Assembly: GCA_964565765.1 (NCBI GenBank)
Contig: CAZMGF010000036.1
Coordinates: 1-26,680 of the forward strand
Direction of reading: 5' to 3'
Source of the DNA: Bog-1181 sp964565765
GTDB lineage: Bacteria; Oederibacteriota; PGYV01; Palsa-1178
Length of the DNA stretch: 26,680 nt
The notes below the pieces were generated by a model. The model was not told the DNA's origin, ran no database searches, and was given only the letters and a program-made list of their open reading frames with translations. Position numbers and translations under genes: made by a program. Shown here one piece after another: positions 1 to 7,237 of this stretch. Each line of letters begins with the position of its first letter. The first letter of the stretch is position 1.

Positions 1-1
1 A

Positions 2-300
2 CTTATTATAGGATACGTCGCTTTGGTCTCATACACAACATTTAATATTAACTCAAAAAGAAAAGGCCCGGGATAATTGATTATTTTATAAAAATACTTA
101 TAATTGTGTTTATTTGGATAATTACAATATATGTATATTATGTTGCGCTTTTGGTATGTCAGAATTTTTGTTATAAAGGTAAAATATCGGCATGGTTTAT
201 GTGGCTTCCGGATATTATTATAATTGTTTTTGGCATATTGTTGATTTTGTTTATTGTTAACAGGGAAAAAAGAGAGCCTATTGCGCCACATTTAACGTAG
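2..300 (+). pseudogene. possible C-terminus of an LptF/LptG-type permease, frameshifted
   Basis: The window opens inside a reading frame that stops at 74-76. A second frame, open from 52 to 300, continues the same kind of hydrophobic protein. Read across a one-base shift near 70-73 (the GGCCCGGG stretch), the two pieces give a polar K/R-rich loop, a transmembrane helix, a short loop, the motif WFMWLPDII and a last helix ending in charged residues. That order, and the tryptophan-proline pair before the last helix, recall the C-terminus of LptF/LptG permeases, which export lipopolysaccharide. The stretch is much richer in A/T and isoleucine than the genes downstream. It may be a decayed gene, a sequencing error, or a real upstream gene end followed by an unrelated small ORF with a GTG start at 106. 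The family call rests on pattern only. Confidence 0.38.
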
Positions 301-595
301 AACCGCTGCCCATGTCCGTCGACGCCGTCGGCTAGAGTTTATGGCGTCGGAGGAAGCTTTAGCAAAGACGGATTGCTGCGGCTAAACCGTGGTTTGTTTT
401 ACACGGCAGGCAGTGATTTTTTAGCCAATTGAGCAGCTTACAGGCTGTGCAGGATGACACAGTAAAAGTGGTAATTAAAGCTTCCCGCCTCTTGATTTAC
501 ACATAAATGTATTATATAACGATTGGCAAAAAAATCCCCGCCTGCCGTGTTTTTGTCCGGCAAACCTCAATTTTTTGATTTTTTCCAATTTTTTC
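301..595. other. intergenic region rich in inverted repeats, no gene seen
   Basis: No convincing coding frame is present. Several perfect inverted repeats lie close together: CGACGCC (320-326) with GGCGTCG (343-349); GGCTAAA (380-386) with TTTAGCC (420-426), enclosing CCGTG (387-391) with CACGG (402-406). An 11-base arm ACACGGCAGGC (401-411) is complementary to GCCTGCCGTGT (540-550). The last pairing shares bases with the CACGG stem, so the two cannot form together. This could be a small structured RNA, a leftover leader or terminator region of the upstream gene, or chance. I recognise no known RNA family; tRNA, tmRNA, RNase P and SRP motifs were looked for by eye and not found. Confidence 0.35.
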
Positions 596-623
596 TTGAC
601 ACCAAATAAAAATATGATAATAT
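596..623 (+). promoter_or_regulatory. predicted sigma-70 promoter of the cold-shock gene
   Basis: A perfect -35 box TTGACA lies at 596-601. Candidate -10 boxes are TAATAT at 618-623 (spacing 16, four of six matches) and GATAAT at 616-621 (spacing 14, five of six). Transcription would start near 628-632, right at the base of the leader hairpin. Confidence 0.55.
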
Positions 624-632
624 TAAAAAGCG

Positions 633-652
633 TTGTAGAATTCGTTCTACAA
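633..652 (+). promoter_or_regulatory. perfect 8-bp hairpin/palindrome in the cold-shock leader
   Basis: TTGTAGAA (633-640) and TTCTACAA (645-652) are exact reverse complements around a TTCG loop. The element sits between the predicted transcription start and the ribosome site GGAGG (670-674). As RNA it would form a short 5' stem-loop, which could stabilise the message or affect its translation. As DNA it is a 20-bp near-symmetric site that could bind a dimeric repressor. The loop is closed by an A-U pair, so it is not the especially stable C(UUCG)G form. The function is not shown by the sequence. Confidence 0.6.
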
Positions 653-682
653 GAATTTTTAAATTTTTTGGAGGTTTTTGTT

Positions 683-883
683 ATGCCGAAAGGGAAAGTA
701 AAGTGGTTTAACGACAAGAAAGGCTACGGTTTCATCGAACAGGAAGGCGGAAAAGACGTATTTGTGCACTACCAGGCTATTCAGGGAGAAGGCTTCAAGA
801 CCCTTAAAGAGGGTCAGGAAGTCACCTTTGACATAGTTGAAGGCGCAAAAGGCCCCCAGGCAGCGAACGTTCAGAAGCTGTAA
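683..883 (+). CDS. csp: cold-shock protein (CspA family)
   Basis: The gene encodes a 66-residue single cold-shock domain, the usual length of the family. It starts MPKGKVKWFNDKKGYGFIEQE and carries both RNA-binding motifs, KGYGFI (RNP1, about residues 13-18) and VFVHY (RNP2, about 27-31). Proteins of this family bind single-stranded RNA and DNA and melt secondary structure, helping translation in the cold or during growth changes. The frame is open further upstream, but ATG 683 is chosen because GGAGG lies 8 bases before it and the encoded protein matches the family from its first residue. The gene is monocistronic: it has its own promoter, a leader hairpin and a terminator directly after it. 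Which csp paralogue it corresponds to cannot be told from sequence alone. Confidence 0.95.
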   Translation: MPKGKVKWFNDKKGYGFIEQEGGKDVFVHYQAIQGEGFKTLKEGQEVTFDIVEGAKGPQAANVQKL

Positions 884-905
884 TCAACCAAAACATCAAC
901 CACAA

Positions 906-939
906 AATCCGGCGGAGTTTTTCCGACGGATTTTTTTTT
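906..939 (+). terminator. rho-independent terminator of the cold-shock gene
   Basis: An 11-bp stem with one internal mismatch (906-916 with 922-932, G912 opposite A926) has a 5-base loop and runs into a tract of nine T residues (931-939). It lies 22 bases after the stop codon. Confidence 0.88.
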
Positions 940-1040
940 GTCCACTTTTTGGCTCCGCCCTTTTTATCTCTTTTTAATACAGGCGAATAATTATTTTTCT
1001 TACAGTTCACTTCAATAATCCCCAAAGACCATTTTAAAAA

Positions 1041-1069
1041 TTGACAAAATATCTCTATGATGATAAAAT
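1041..1069 (+). promoter_or_regulatory. strong predicted sigma-70 promoter of the first chemosensory operon
   Basis: A perfect TTGACA (1041-1046) is followed, after 17 bases, by TAAAAT (1064-1069, five of six matches). TG at 1061-1062 forms an extended -10 element. No other promoter of this quality is seen before 6769, so it probably drives the genes from 1118 to 6739. Confidence 0.72.
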
Positions 1070-1117
1070 TATAATATGTCATGCTGTTTTTTTTAGAATT
1101 ATTTAATGAGGTGAAAA

Positions 1118-1510
1118 ATGAAAGGGCTCTTAATTACCGCGGCGCTGGTCATCTTTATCGGCGGATATTTTATAATGGGCTCCGATAAGATCAGCTCTTT
1201 TATCGAAACCTATTCCCTTGAAAAGATAAAGGACCCTTCCAGCCTTGAAAAAACAGCATACTACAATATTAAATACATGGATCTTACCGGAAAATACGAC
1301 AGGGCTATAGAGCTCATTGACAAGTTCCGCAGCCGTTATGATATAAATCCCCCTGATGATATGGCCGACGTGATGGTTATGGAAGCGGATATGTATGAGG
1401 CAAAATTAAACCCGGGAAAAACCAGGGAAATACTTACGGATTACGCGCAAAAATATCCGGATGCCAAAAATATAAGCGAAATAAGGACAAGGCTGATAGA
1501 ATTAAAATAA
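1118..1510 (+). CDS. small membrane-anchored helical-repeat (TPR-like) protein
   Basis: I do not recognise this 130-residue protein as a named family. Residues 4-20 form one hydrophobic segment (membrane anchor or uncleaved signal). The rest is predicted helical: YYNIKYMDLTGKYDRAIELI and a later segment ending YAQKYPDAKN resemble paired TPR helices of the kind found in periplasmic YbgF/BamD-type proteins. ATG 1118 is preceded by GAGGTG with a 4-base gap. It is the first gene after the 1041-1069 promoter, and the next gene begins 19 bases after its stop, so co-transcription with the chemosensory genes is likely. A scaffold or envelope role is an inference only. Confidence 0.7.
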   Translation: MKGLLITAALVIFIGGYFIMGSDKISSFIETYSLEKIKDPSSLEKTAYYNIKYMDLTGKYDRAIELIDKFRSRYDINPPDDMADVMVMEADMYEAKLNPGKTREILTDYAQKYPDAKNISEIRTRLIELK

Positions 1511-1529
1511 AATGACACAAGGGGTAAAT

Positions 1530-2723
1530 ATGAAAAAAATACTTACCATGTTTTTTTTTGTGGTTCTTGTTGACGCACTTTTTTTTGCCGGAATTTCCGC
1601 GTATGATGATAAAGGCGTTTCTGTAATAGTAACAGCCGTCCCTGCAGGCGTGGCAACCGCCGTCTCCACAGCAGCATCACCGCAGGCTACGGCCGACCTG
1701 CCGACACCCGCGCCTACGGCGCAGAAGAGCCCTGAAGCCGCGCCGACGGCCGCCGCTTCCATTGTTTACATACCTTCCCCGGAGGCAGCAGCCACTGCGC
1801 AGATTACCGCGCAACAGTCCGCCACACCGGCGCCGGAGCAGAAAAACAGCTCCGAGGAGAAGGTGAATAAAATAGAGATAAAAAATGAAAAGCAGGATGA
1901 AGGCGCTGTCGTGCTCACCCCGGGCGCGGAGCCGGAAAAAAACAACGCCGGAGAGGACACATCATCTGCAGTTGTTGACAAATCGGCACCAGGTGACGGA
2001 GGCGTGGTGCTTTTAACAGACGCCAAAGAAAAAATGTTCAGGGACCATTATATACTCGTTGAGCGCTCCGGCTTTATCAGCGATAATTTTACGCAGGACG
2101 GTGTTGTTTACAACCTCCAGAACAGGGAATCAATGCAGCAGGGGATGTATTGTTATATAAAAATGGACGCCGGCAAATCCGCAAAACCCGGCACTGAATT
2201 TATTACATACACTGACGAACAAAATGTCGCCGATCCTGTGACCGGAGAAGAGCTAGGAAACCTGGTCATTGTATCCGGCAGGGGCACAGTGATCGAAAAG
2301 GCCGACGCAGAGGGAATCTGGAAAGTAAGGATAGAAAAAAACTACAACATACTTCACAACAATTCAAAAATAAAGCTCAGGCGTGATTTTAAGGATTATT
2401 ATAACAAGGTGACCACAGCGGTAAAAAAGAGGACCGGCCAGATACAGGGATTTATCATCTTAAGGCAGAACGGTTTTACCAACGGCATCAAAGTAAGCGA
2501 TATTGTTTTTATCGACAGGGGCATAAGGGACGGCCTGCTGCCGGGCGAAAAGATGGAAATATTCAGGGCGACCCCGAATAAAGACACCGGAGTTGACGAT
2601 GCGTATAACAAGCTTGGCACGGCGCTTGTTATAAATGTAATGAAAAATAACGCCACGGTGCTTATAACACACAGTTATTCCGAGATGCAAATCGGGGATA
2701 TTGTGAAGACAATCCAAAAATAA
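1530..2723 (+). CDS. secreted protein with Ala/Pro-rich linker and duplicated C-terminal domain
   Basis: The 397-residue product begins with a signal peptide (MKKILTMFFFVVLVDALFFA, cleavage probably after ISA at about residue 24). A low-complexity Ala/Pro/Thr linker covers about 35-105 and a charged stretch about 105-160. Two related domains follow (about 170-285 and 300-397). Each has a 'G-x-V-(Y/F)' strand, a 'G-x-x-x-G' turn, 'LG-x-(A/L)-V-I-V' and an exposed D/E-rich end. Similar glycine-turn domains occur in the C-terminal parts of FlgT-like and LysM-linked envelope proteins; that likeness is suggestive only. ATG 1530 is preferred over the in-frame ATG 1512 because AGGGGT lies just upstream of it and the signal peptide then starts at residue 1. 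It sits 10 bases before the HD-GYP gene, so an envelope role connected to signalling is possible. Confidence 0.75.
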   Translation: MKKILTMFFFVVLVDALFFAGISAYDDKGVSVIVTAVPAGVATAVSTAASPQATADLPTPAPTAQKSPEAAPTAAASIVYIPSPEAAATAQITAQQSATPAPEQKNSSEEKVNKIEIKNEKQDEGAVVLTPGAEPEKNNAGEDTSSAVVDKSAPGDGGVVLLTDAKEKMFRDHYILVERSGFISDNFTQDGVVYNLQNRESMQQGMYCYIKMDAGKSAKPGTEFITYTDEQNVADPVTGEELGNLVIVSGRGTVIEKADAEGIWKVRIEKNYNILHNNSKIKLRRDFKDYYNKVTTAVKKRTGQIQGFIILRQNGFTNGIKVSDIVFIDRGIRDGLLPGEKMEIFRATPNKDTGVDDAYNKLGTALVINVMKNNATVLITHSYSEMQIGDIVKTIQK

Positions 2724-2733
2724 GAGGCAGCCA

Positions 2734-4140
2734 ATGAACCTGAAAAACCGGAATTTTATGGTGGTCCTGTGCGGAACGGCCCTTGCCCTGCTGGCAATTA
2801 ATTTTTTTAACATAAACACAAGGCATGTGTTCCTTGCCGCATTTGCCGTGGTAGCGGCGGTTTCGCTCTCCGCCGGATGGGTTAACGGCATATTAATGAC
2901 ATTTTTCTTTAATTTTATATTTTATTCGCTCCATGCAGAAACCCCGGTGATGGATCTGGCGGTTAATTGCGTGGCATATACGGTTTTTGTCGGGCTGCTG
3001 GAAATGATAAGGCTTAAATCCAGTCCTGCCGCGGCGAAACGCGCGGATGACGCCGGCGGCGAAAAGGCCTTTGCCTCAAAGATGACAAATTCCATGATGC
3101 TTGCCCATGGAATGCTCTGGGAGATAAAAGAGGGGCTGACAAGGCAGGAACTTCTGTCCCTTTTTTCCAGGAACGTTATAAATCTAACGGGGGCAGGCCA
3201 TATACTTGTTTATATGTCAAAAGAGGCGGGCGGCGAACTTTCGCTGGTGAATTCATACGGATCATTTCAGGAACACGCGATAACACAGCGCGTAAAACAG
3301 GAGGAAATTTTGCGCCTTGCTTCCGGCAACATGGACTCCGCTTCTGCCGGGTTTATTGCGGGAGTAAATGAAGGCAAATCCGCGGCTGTTGTGATAAAAA
3401 ACGAAAAAGGCGGATATTCGGCGGCGGTGCTTTACAAAACTGATAAATTTTCCTACAGCGATATTTATATAGCGGAATTTTTTGCGGCCCAGATATTTAT
3501 CATACTTGAAAAACAGGGTATGATCAGGGATATTGCCGAGAATTATTCGCGTATAATAAACGCCCTGGTGCTGGCAATTGACACAAAGGACCACGTGACG
3601 CACGGCCATTGTGTGGCCACGATGAAATACGCTGAAAAAATAGCGGAGAAAATGGGGCTAAAGCCGGAGGAAGTGGAAAAGATAAAGTACGCGGCGCTTC
3701 TTCATGATATAGGAAAAATAAAAGTTAACAGTGAGATACTTAACAAACCGTCAAAACTTACACCGGAGGAATTTGAGGCAGTCAAAAAACATCCGGCTGC
3801 GGGCGTCGGAATTTTGAACGAAATGAAGATTTTTGAAGAAATACTTCCTATAATACTTTATCACCACGAACATGTGGACGGAAAAGGCTATCCCGAAAAT
3901 CTCAAAGGCGACTCAATTCCGCTCGGTTCCAGGATATGCGCCATAGCGGACGCATACTCAGTGATGCTCTCCGAGAGGCCCTACAGGAGCGCGCGTACAA
4001 GGGAAGAGGCCATTGAGGAGCTCAAACGCTGTTCCGGCTCCCAGTTTGATATGGGGATAGTTAACGTTTTCCTTAAGGTCCTTGAAAATGAGGAAAAGCA
4101 GTCCGGGTATCCTATAACGGAAAGGGCGCCTGTGAATTAG
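2734..4140 (+). CDS. membrane HD-GYP cyclic-di-GMP phosphodiesterase with GAF-like domain
   Basis: The 468-residue protein has about four hydrophobic segments (8-25, 31-48, 49-65, 72-92), a GAF-like sensor region (about 125-262) and an HD-GYP domain (about 268-455). The metal and substrate motifs are intact: AIDTKDHVTHGH (281-292), HD in ALLHDIGKI (324-325), HHEHVDGKGYP (377-387) and IADAYSVM (404-411). Intact HD-GYP domains hydrolyse cyclic-di-GMP to pGpG or GMP at the inner face of the membrane. The first histidine of the more usual YTRGH motif is kept as THGH. The gene lies 10 bases after the secreted-protein gene and one base before cheR, so it is probably translated with the chemosensory genes, linking second-messenger level to that system. 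Confidence 0.93.
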   Translation: MNLKNRNFMVVLCGTALALLAINFFNINTRHVFLAAFAVVAAVSLSAGWVNGILMTFFFNFIFYSLHAETPVMDLAVNCVAYTVFVGLLEMIRLKSSPAAAKRADDAGGEKAFASKMTNSMMLAHGMLWEIKEGLTRQELLSLFSRNVINLTGAGHILVYMSKEAGGELSLVNSYGSFQEHAITQRVKQEEILRLASGNMDSASAGFIAGVNEGKSAAVVIKNEKGGYSAAVLYKTDKFSYSDIYIAEFFAAQIFIILEKQGMIRDIAENYSRIINALVLAIDTKDHVTHGHCVATMKYAEKIAEKMGLKPEEVEKIKYAALLHDIGKIKVNSEILNKPSKLTPEEFEAVKKHPAAGVGILNEMKIFEEILPIILYHHEHVDGKGYPENLKGDSIPLGSRICAIADAYSVMLSERPYRSARTREEAIEELKRCSGSQFDMGIVNVFLKVLENEEKQSGYPITERAPVN

Positions 4141-4141
4141 C

Positions 4142-4951
4142 ATGAATGAAGCCGAATCATTTATAAGGATAAAAACCGCCATACAGGAAAACACGGACCT
4201 TGATGTGGGCCAGTACAAGGAGAATTACCTTAAAAGAAGGCTGGCAGTCAGGATGCGCTCTTTGCAGGTCACAACTTATACCGATTACCTGGCGGCAATG
4301 ATGAAGGATAACAAAGAGTATGAACTGCTGCTGGACAAGCTTACGATAAATGTAACTGAATTTTTCAGGGATCCTGAAGTTTTTATCGAACTTGAGAATA
4401 CGGTGCTTCCGGAAGTGCTGCGCTCACCCGGCCACAGCGGTGGCATTAAGGTATGGAGTGCGGGATGCTCCACAGGTGAAGAGCCTTATTCAATAGCAAT
4501 GACTATAGAAGAAACATCTGAAAAGCTCGGGGTAAAAAACCCGGCATATGAAATATACGCCACTGACCTGGATCCGATAGCTCTGCAGAAGGCCTTTGCC
4601 GGGAAATACGAGGGCAGGACGCTTAATAATATTGCCGCGGCGCGCAGGAAAAAATATTTCACACAGGACGGCAATGTTTTCTCCGTCGCCGGCAGGCTCA
4701 AGGAAAAGATAAAATTCATCAAGTTTAACCTGATGGAGGAATATAAAAAAGATTTTTTTGAAATTGTTTTCTGCAGGAATGTTATAATATATTTCACCCG
4801 GGAGCTGCAGAGGACCGTGCTGACGCATTATTACGATTCCCTGAAGGAAAACGGCATACTTTTTCTCGGAAAGACAGAAACCATGCTGCAGGATTTCAGG
4901 GACAAATTCAGCTGCATAAATATAAAAGAAAGGATATTCAGGAAAATATAA
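4142..4951 (+). CDS. cheR: chemotaxis protein methyltransferase CheR
   Basis: A 269-residue enzyme of normal CheR length. It transfers methyl groups from S-adenosylmethionine to glutamates of chemoreceptors. The N-terminal helical domain (1-75) ends in INVTEFFRD. The SAM-binding fold shows SAGCSTGEEPYS (106-117), the acidic ATDLD (140-144) and CRNVIIYF (211-218), followed by a GKTET near the C-terminus. There is no C-terminal receptor-tethering or TPR extension, but a separate TPR gene overlaps its stop codon by one base (TAATG). It counteracts CheB encoded at 10478. Confidence 0.96.
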   Translation: MNEAESFIRIKTAIQENTDLDVGQYKENYLKRRLAVRMRSLQVTTYTDYLAAMMKDNKEYELLLDKLTINVTEFFRDPEVFIELENTVLPEVLRSPGHSGGIKVWSAGCSTGEEPYSIAMTIEETSEKLGVKNPAYEIYATDLDPIALQKAFAGKYEGRTLNNIAAARRKKYFTQDGNVFSVAGRLKEKIKFIKFNLMEEYKKDFFEIVFCRNVIIYFTRELQRTVLTHYYDSLKENGILFLGKTETMLQDFRDKFSCINIKERIFRKI

Positions 4952-6123
4952 TGGAAACCGTACAGGACCACATTAATCTGGGGCTTGCCTTTACCATGAG
5001 CAAACGTTACGACCAGGCCATAAGTGAATTTGAAAAGGCGCTTTCCATAAATCCGGACGACGCAGAAGTGCGAACACACCTGGGCAACGCTTATGTTTCC
5101 AAGGGGCTCTATAACGAAGGTATAAAGGAATATGAGATCGCCCTGAAGGTGAACCCGCTCAACGTCGCGGTTATCATAAAACTCGGCAAGCTTTACACCA
5201 ATATAACAAGGTATGAAAAGGCCCTTGAGCAGTACATCAAGGCCCTTGAGATAAACAAGAACGATGATTCCGCCCGCCATGCGCTGGCGGATCTTTATGT
5301 AAAAATGGAAAAATATCCCGACGCCGAACGCGAATACAAGGCAATGCTGGAAAAAGACGCGGTAAACGTGGAACTGCTTTTTAAACTCGGGTACATATAT
5401 GAAACCGAAAAGAAATATTCCGACGCCGCGGCAGAATATGAAAAGGCCGTAAAGATAAACCCGAAGATTCCCGGGATAAATTCAATGCTCGGCAACGTTT
5501 ACAGGGAACTGAAGGATTTTGACAGGGCCATAGAGTATTACGACAGGGCCGTGAAGATAAACCCGAAGGATTCGGCCGTGGCCTACAATCTGGGAATTCT
5601 TTATTTTGACAAAGGGGATTATGAAAAGGCAATCGAGCACCTGGAAGCGGCGAAAAAGAACAGATTTAAGAACACGGAAGTTTATGTGATCCTCGGCGAA
5701 GTTTATTCCAGGCTTGGCAGGAAAAAAGAAGCGCTTGAACAGTATAAGGCCGTGGCGGAAACGGGGGCGGCTGACGCGGGGACGCACAAGGCCCTTGGTT
5801 TCATTTACGCTGAAGAGGACCAGATTGACGAGGCGCTTGCAGAATATAAAAAAGCGCTCGAAATGAAGGCCGGGGACCCGATGATTTATGAAAATATAGG
5901 CCACATGTATTATAAAAAAATAATGTACAGGGAAGCCAGGGAGTATTACATAAAAGCCGTCGAAGCCGGAAGGGAAGACGCGGACATGTTTTACAAGCTG
6001 GGCAATATTTTTATGAAGGACAATAATTCCACGAAAGCAAAGGAATACTGGGGAATGTCCCTGAAACTTAAACCCGGGAACGAAATAATAATAAAGAACC
6101 TGAAACTGCTCGGCGGGGTATAA
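4951..6123 (+). CDS. TPR-repeat protein, 11 repeats
   Basis: The 390-residue protein consists almost entirely of about eleven consecutive 34-residue tetratricopeptide repeats with the usual G/A-Y-A-F-P spacing (for example LGNAYVSKGLYNEGIKEYEI and LGILYFDKGDYEKAIEHLEA). It has no signal peptide or membrane segment, so it should act in the cytoplasm as a binding scaffold. Its start codon overlaps the cheR stop, giving translational coupling. In some bacteria CheR carries a C-terminal TPR domain; here the TPR unit may supply that function as a separate protein, which is an inference. The partner cannot be read from the sequence. Confidence 0.88.
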   Translation: METVQDHINLGLAFTMSKRYDQAISEFEKALSINPDDAEVRTHLGNAYVSKGLYNEGIKEYEIALKVNPLNVAVIIKLGKLYTNITRYEKALEQYIKALEINKNDDSARHALADLYVKMEKYPDAEREYKAMLEKDAVNVELLFKLGYIYETEKKYSDAAAEYEKAVKINPKIPGINSMLGNVYRELKDFDRAIEYYDRAVKINPKDSAVAYNLGILYFDKGDYEKAIEHLEAAKKNRFKNTEVYVILGEVYSRLGRKKEALEQYKAVAETGAADAGTHKALGFIYAEEDQIDEALAEYKKALEMKAGDPMIYENIGHMYYKKIMYREAREYYIKAVEAGREDADMFYKLGNIFMKDNNSTKAKEYWGMSLKLKPGNEIIIKNLKLLGGV

Positions 6124-6124
6124 A

Positions 6125-6739
6125 ATGGAACCAATGAAGGGCCAGGAAAAATCCATAGGCGAACTCCTGATACAGGCCAATTATATAACAAAGGAGCAGC
6201 TTGACGAGGCCCTTGAAAAGCAGCGCCTTGAAGGGGCGGCCGAACCCATAGGCAAACTGCTTGTGCGCATGCATTATGTCAGGGAAGAAAACATAATAAG
6301 CGTGCTGAAAGGCATTCTGGTTGTGGTTGTTGAACTCAAGGGCGAAAGGTTCGGCCTTGAGATAGTTTATTCGCGTGAGATAGTCAAATGCTCCAAAATA
6401 ACAAAATTACCAAACATGCCGCCCCACATCCTTGGCATGATGAGCCTGCGCGACGAGGTCATACCGGTAATATCGCTTTCGAAAAAGATATTCGGGACCA
6501 ATGAGGACCTTACGGATGAGAGCAGGGTAATAGTGGTTGAGCAGCGCCAGAACCTTGCCGGCTTCCTCGTGGACAGGGTGCTTGCCGTAAAAAACTTCCA
6601 GGCGTCGTCTTTCGCCAACATAACAAAATACACCTTTACAGTGGACAAAAAATTCATCGCCGGCCTTCTAAAAGACGGGGAAGATGTCATAACCCTTATA
6701 AAACCGGAGATTCTTTTTGAGCAAAACCAGCCTTCCTGA
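6125..6739 (+). CDS. MshEN-like domain fused to CheW domain
   Basis: The 204-residue protein joins two domains. Residues 10-63 have two half-repeats, IGELLIQANYITKEQLDEAL (11-30) and IGKLLVRMHYVREENIISVL (42-61), the pattern of the MshEN/GspE N-terminal domain found on type IV pilus and type II secretion ATPases. Residues 64-200 are a CheW fold: the strand VVVVELKGERFGLEI, the loop IVKCSKITKLPNMP, HILGMMSLRDEVIPVISL and VVEQRQNLAGFLVDRV. CheW proteins couple CheA to receptors. Some MshEN domains bind cyclic-di-GMP, but the usual arginine that opens each half is here Ser10 and Pro41, so nucleotide binding is doubtful. It is the last gene of the first operon; a small hairpin covers its stop. 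Confidence 0.82.
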   Translation: MEPMKGQEKSIGELLIQANYITKEQLDEALEKQRLEGAAEPIGKLLVRMHYVREENIISVLKGILVVVVELKGERFGLEIVYSREIVKCSKITKLPNMPPHILGMMSLRDEVIPVISLSKKIFGTNEDLTDESRVIVVEQRQNLAGFLVDRVLAVKNFQASSFANITKYTFTVDKKFIAGLLKDGEDVITLIKPEILFEQNQPS

Positions 6740-6748
6740 AGGCTTTCA
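6729..6748 (+). terminator. weak hairpin across the end of the CheW-fusion gene
   Basis: AGCCTT (6729-6734) and AAGGCT (6739-6744) form a perfect 6-bp stem with a 4-base loop, and the TGA stop lies inside. Only two or three T residues follow, so termination would be partial. It separates the first operon from the promoter at 6769. Confidence 0.4.
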
Positions 6749-6768
6749 TGTAAGTTCAACGTAAATAC

Positions 6769-6797
6769 TGGACAATTGGGCGGGGCTATTGTAGAAT
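6769..6797 (+). promoter_or_regulatory. predicted sigma-70 promoter of the main chemotaxis operon
   Basis: TGGACA (6769-6774) and TAGAAT (6792-6797) each match the consensus at five of six bases with the ideal 17-base spacing. The 126-base gap between 6739 and 6866 is the largest inside the cluster. A leader of about 60 bases precedes the AAGGAG ribosome site (6853-6858) of cheY. Confidence 0.65.
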
Positions 6798-6865
6798 AGG
6801 AAAAAGGCACGGTAAATAGGGGTATTTTGATCCCGCCGGTTCAAATATAAAAAAGGAGATTTATT

Positions 6866-7231
6866 ATGGCAAAAAGGATACTGATAGCCGATGACGCGGC
6901 TTTCATGAGGATGATGTTAAAGAATATTCTTGTAGCGGGGGGATATGAAGTTGTCGGCGAGGCCGGCAACGGCAGGGAAGCCATCGCAAAATACAAGGAA
7001 CTGAGGCCCGATATGCTGATTTCGGATATGGTCATGCCCGAAATGGGCGGAATCGACGTCCTGAAAAATGTGATTGCGGAATTTCCCGGGGCAAATGTCC
7101 TCATATGCAGCGCAATAGGCCAGCAGGCCCTTGTGATAGAGGCTATACAGGCCGGAGCAAAAGATTATATAGTCAAACCTTTTGAGCAGACCAGCGTACT
7201 GGAGACAATAGGAAAAATACTGGGAGCGTGA
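6866..7231 (+). CDS. cheY: response regulator CheY (first copy)
   Basis: A 121-residue single receiver domain. The acidic pair D9-D10, the phosphoacceptor Asp54 in SDMVMPEMGG, the switch Ser in CSAIGQQ and Lys in VKPF are all present. The segment around CSAIGQQALVIEAIQAGAKD is the Bacillus-type CheY signature rather than the enterobacterial one. CheA phosphorylates such proteins, and CheC removes the phosphate. ATG 6866 has AAGGAG seven bases upstream. It heads the second operon and is followed six bases later by cheC, a usual phosphatase partner. It is clearly paralogous to the CheY at 10110. Confidence 0.94.
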   Translation: MAKRILIADDAAFMRMMLKNILVAGGYEVVGEAGNGREAIAKYKELRPDMLISDMVMPEMGGIDVLKNVIAEFPGANVLICSAIGQQALVIEAIQAGAKDYIVKPFEQTSVLETIGKILGA

Positions 7232-7237
7232 TGAAAA

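Noticed and set aside
380..426. Inverted repeat considered as an integron attC site
   Set aside because: The ends lack the expected core triplets (AAC/GTT) and no integrase or cassette gene is nearby.
636..641. TAGAAT in the csp leader as a -10 box, as at 6792
   Set aside because: The only good -35 box (596-601) is 34 bases away. The TAGAAT belongs to the hairpin arm.
575..682. Upstream extension of the cold-shock gene frame
   Set aside because: It would include the promoter, hairpin and ribosome site as coding sequence. The family begins exactly at ATG 683.
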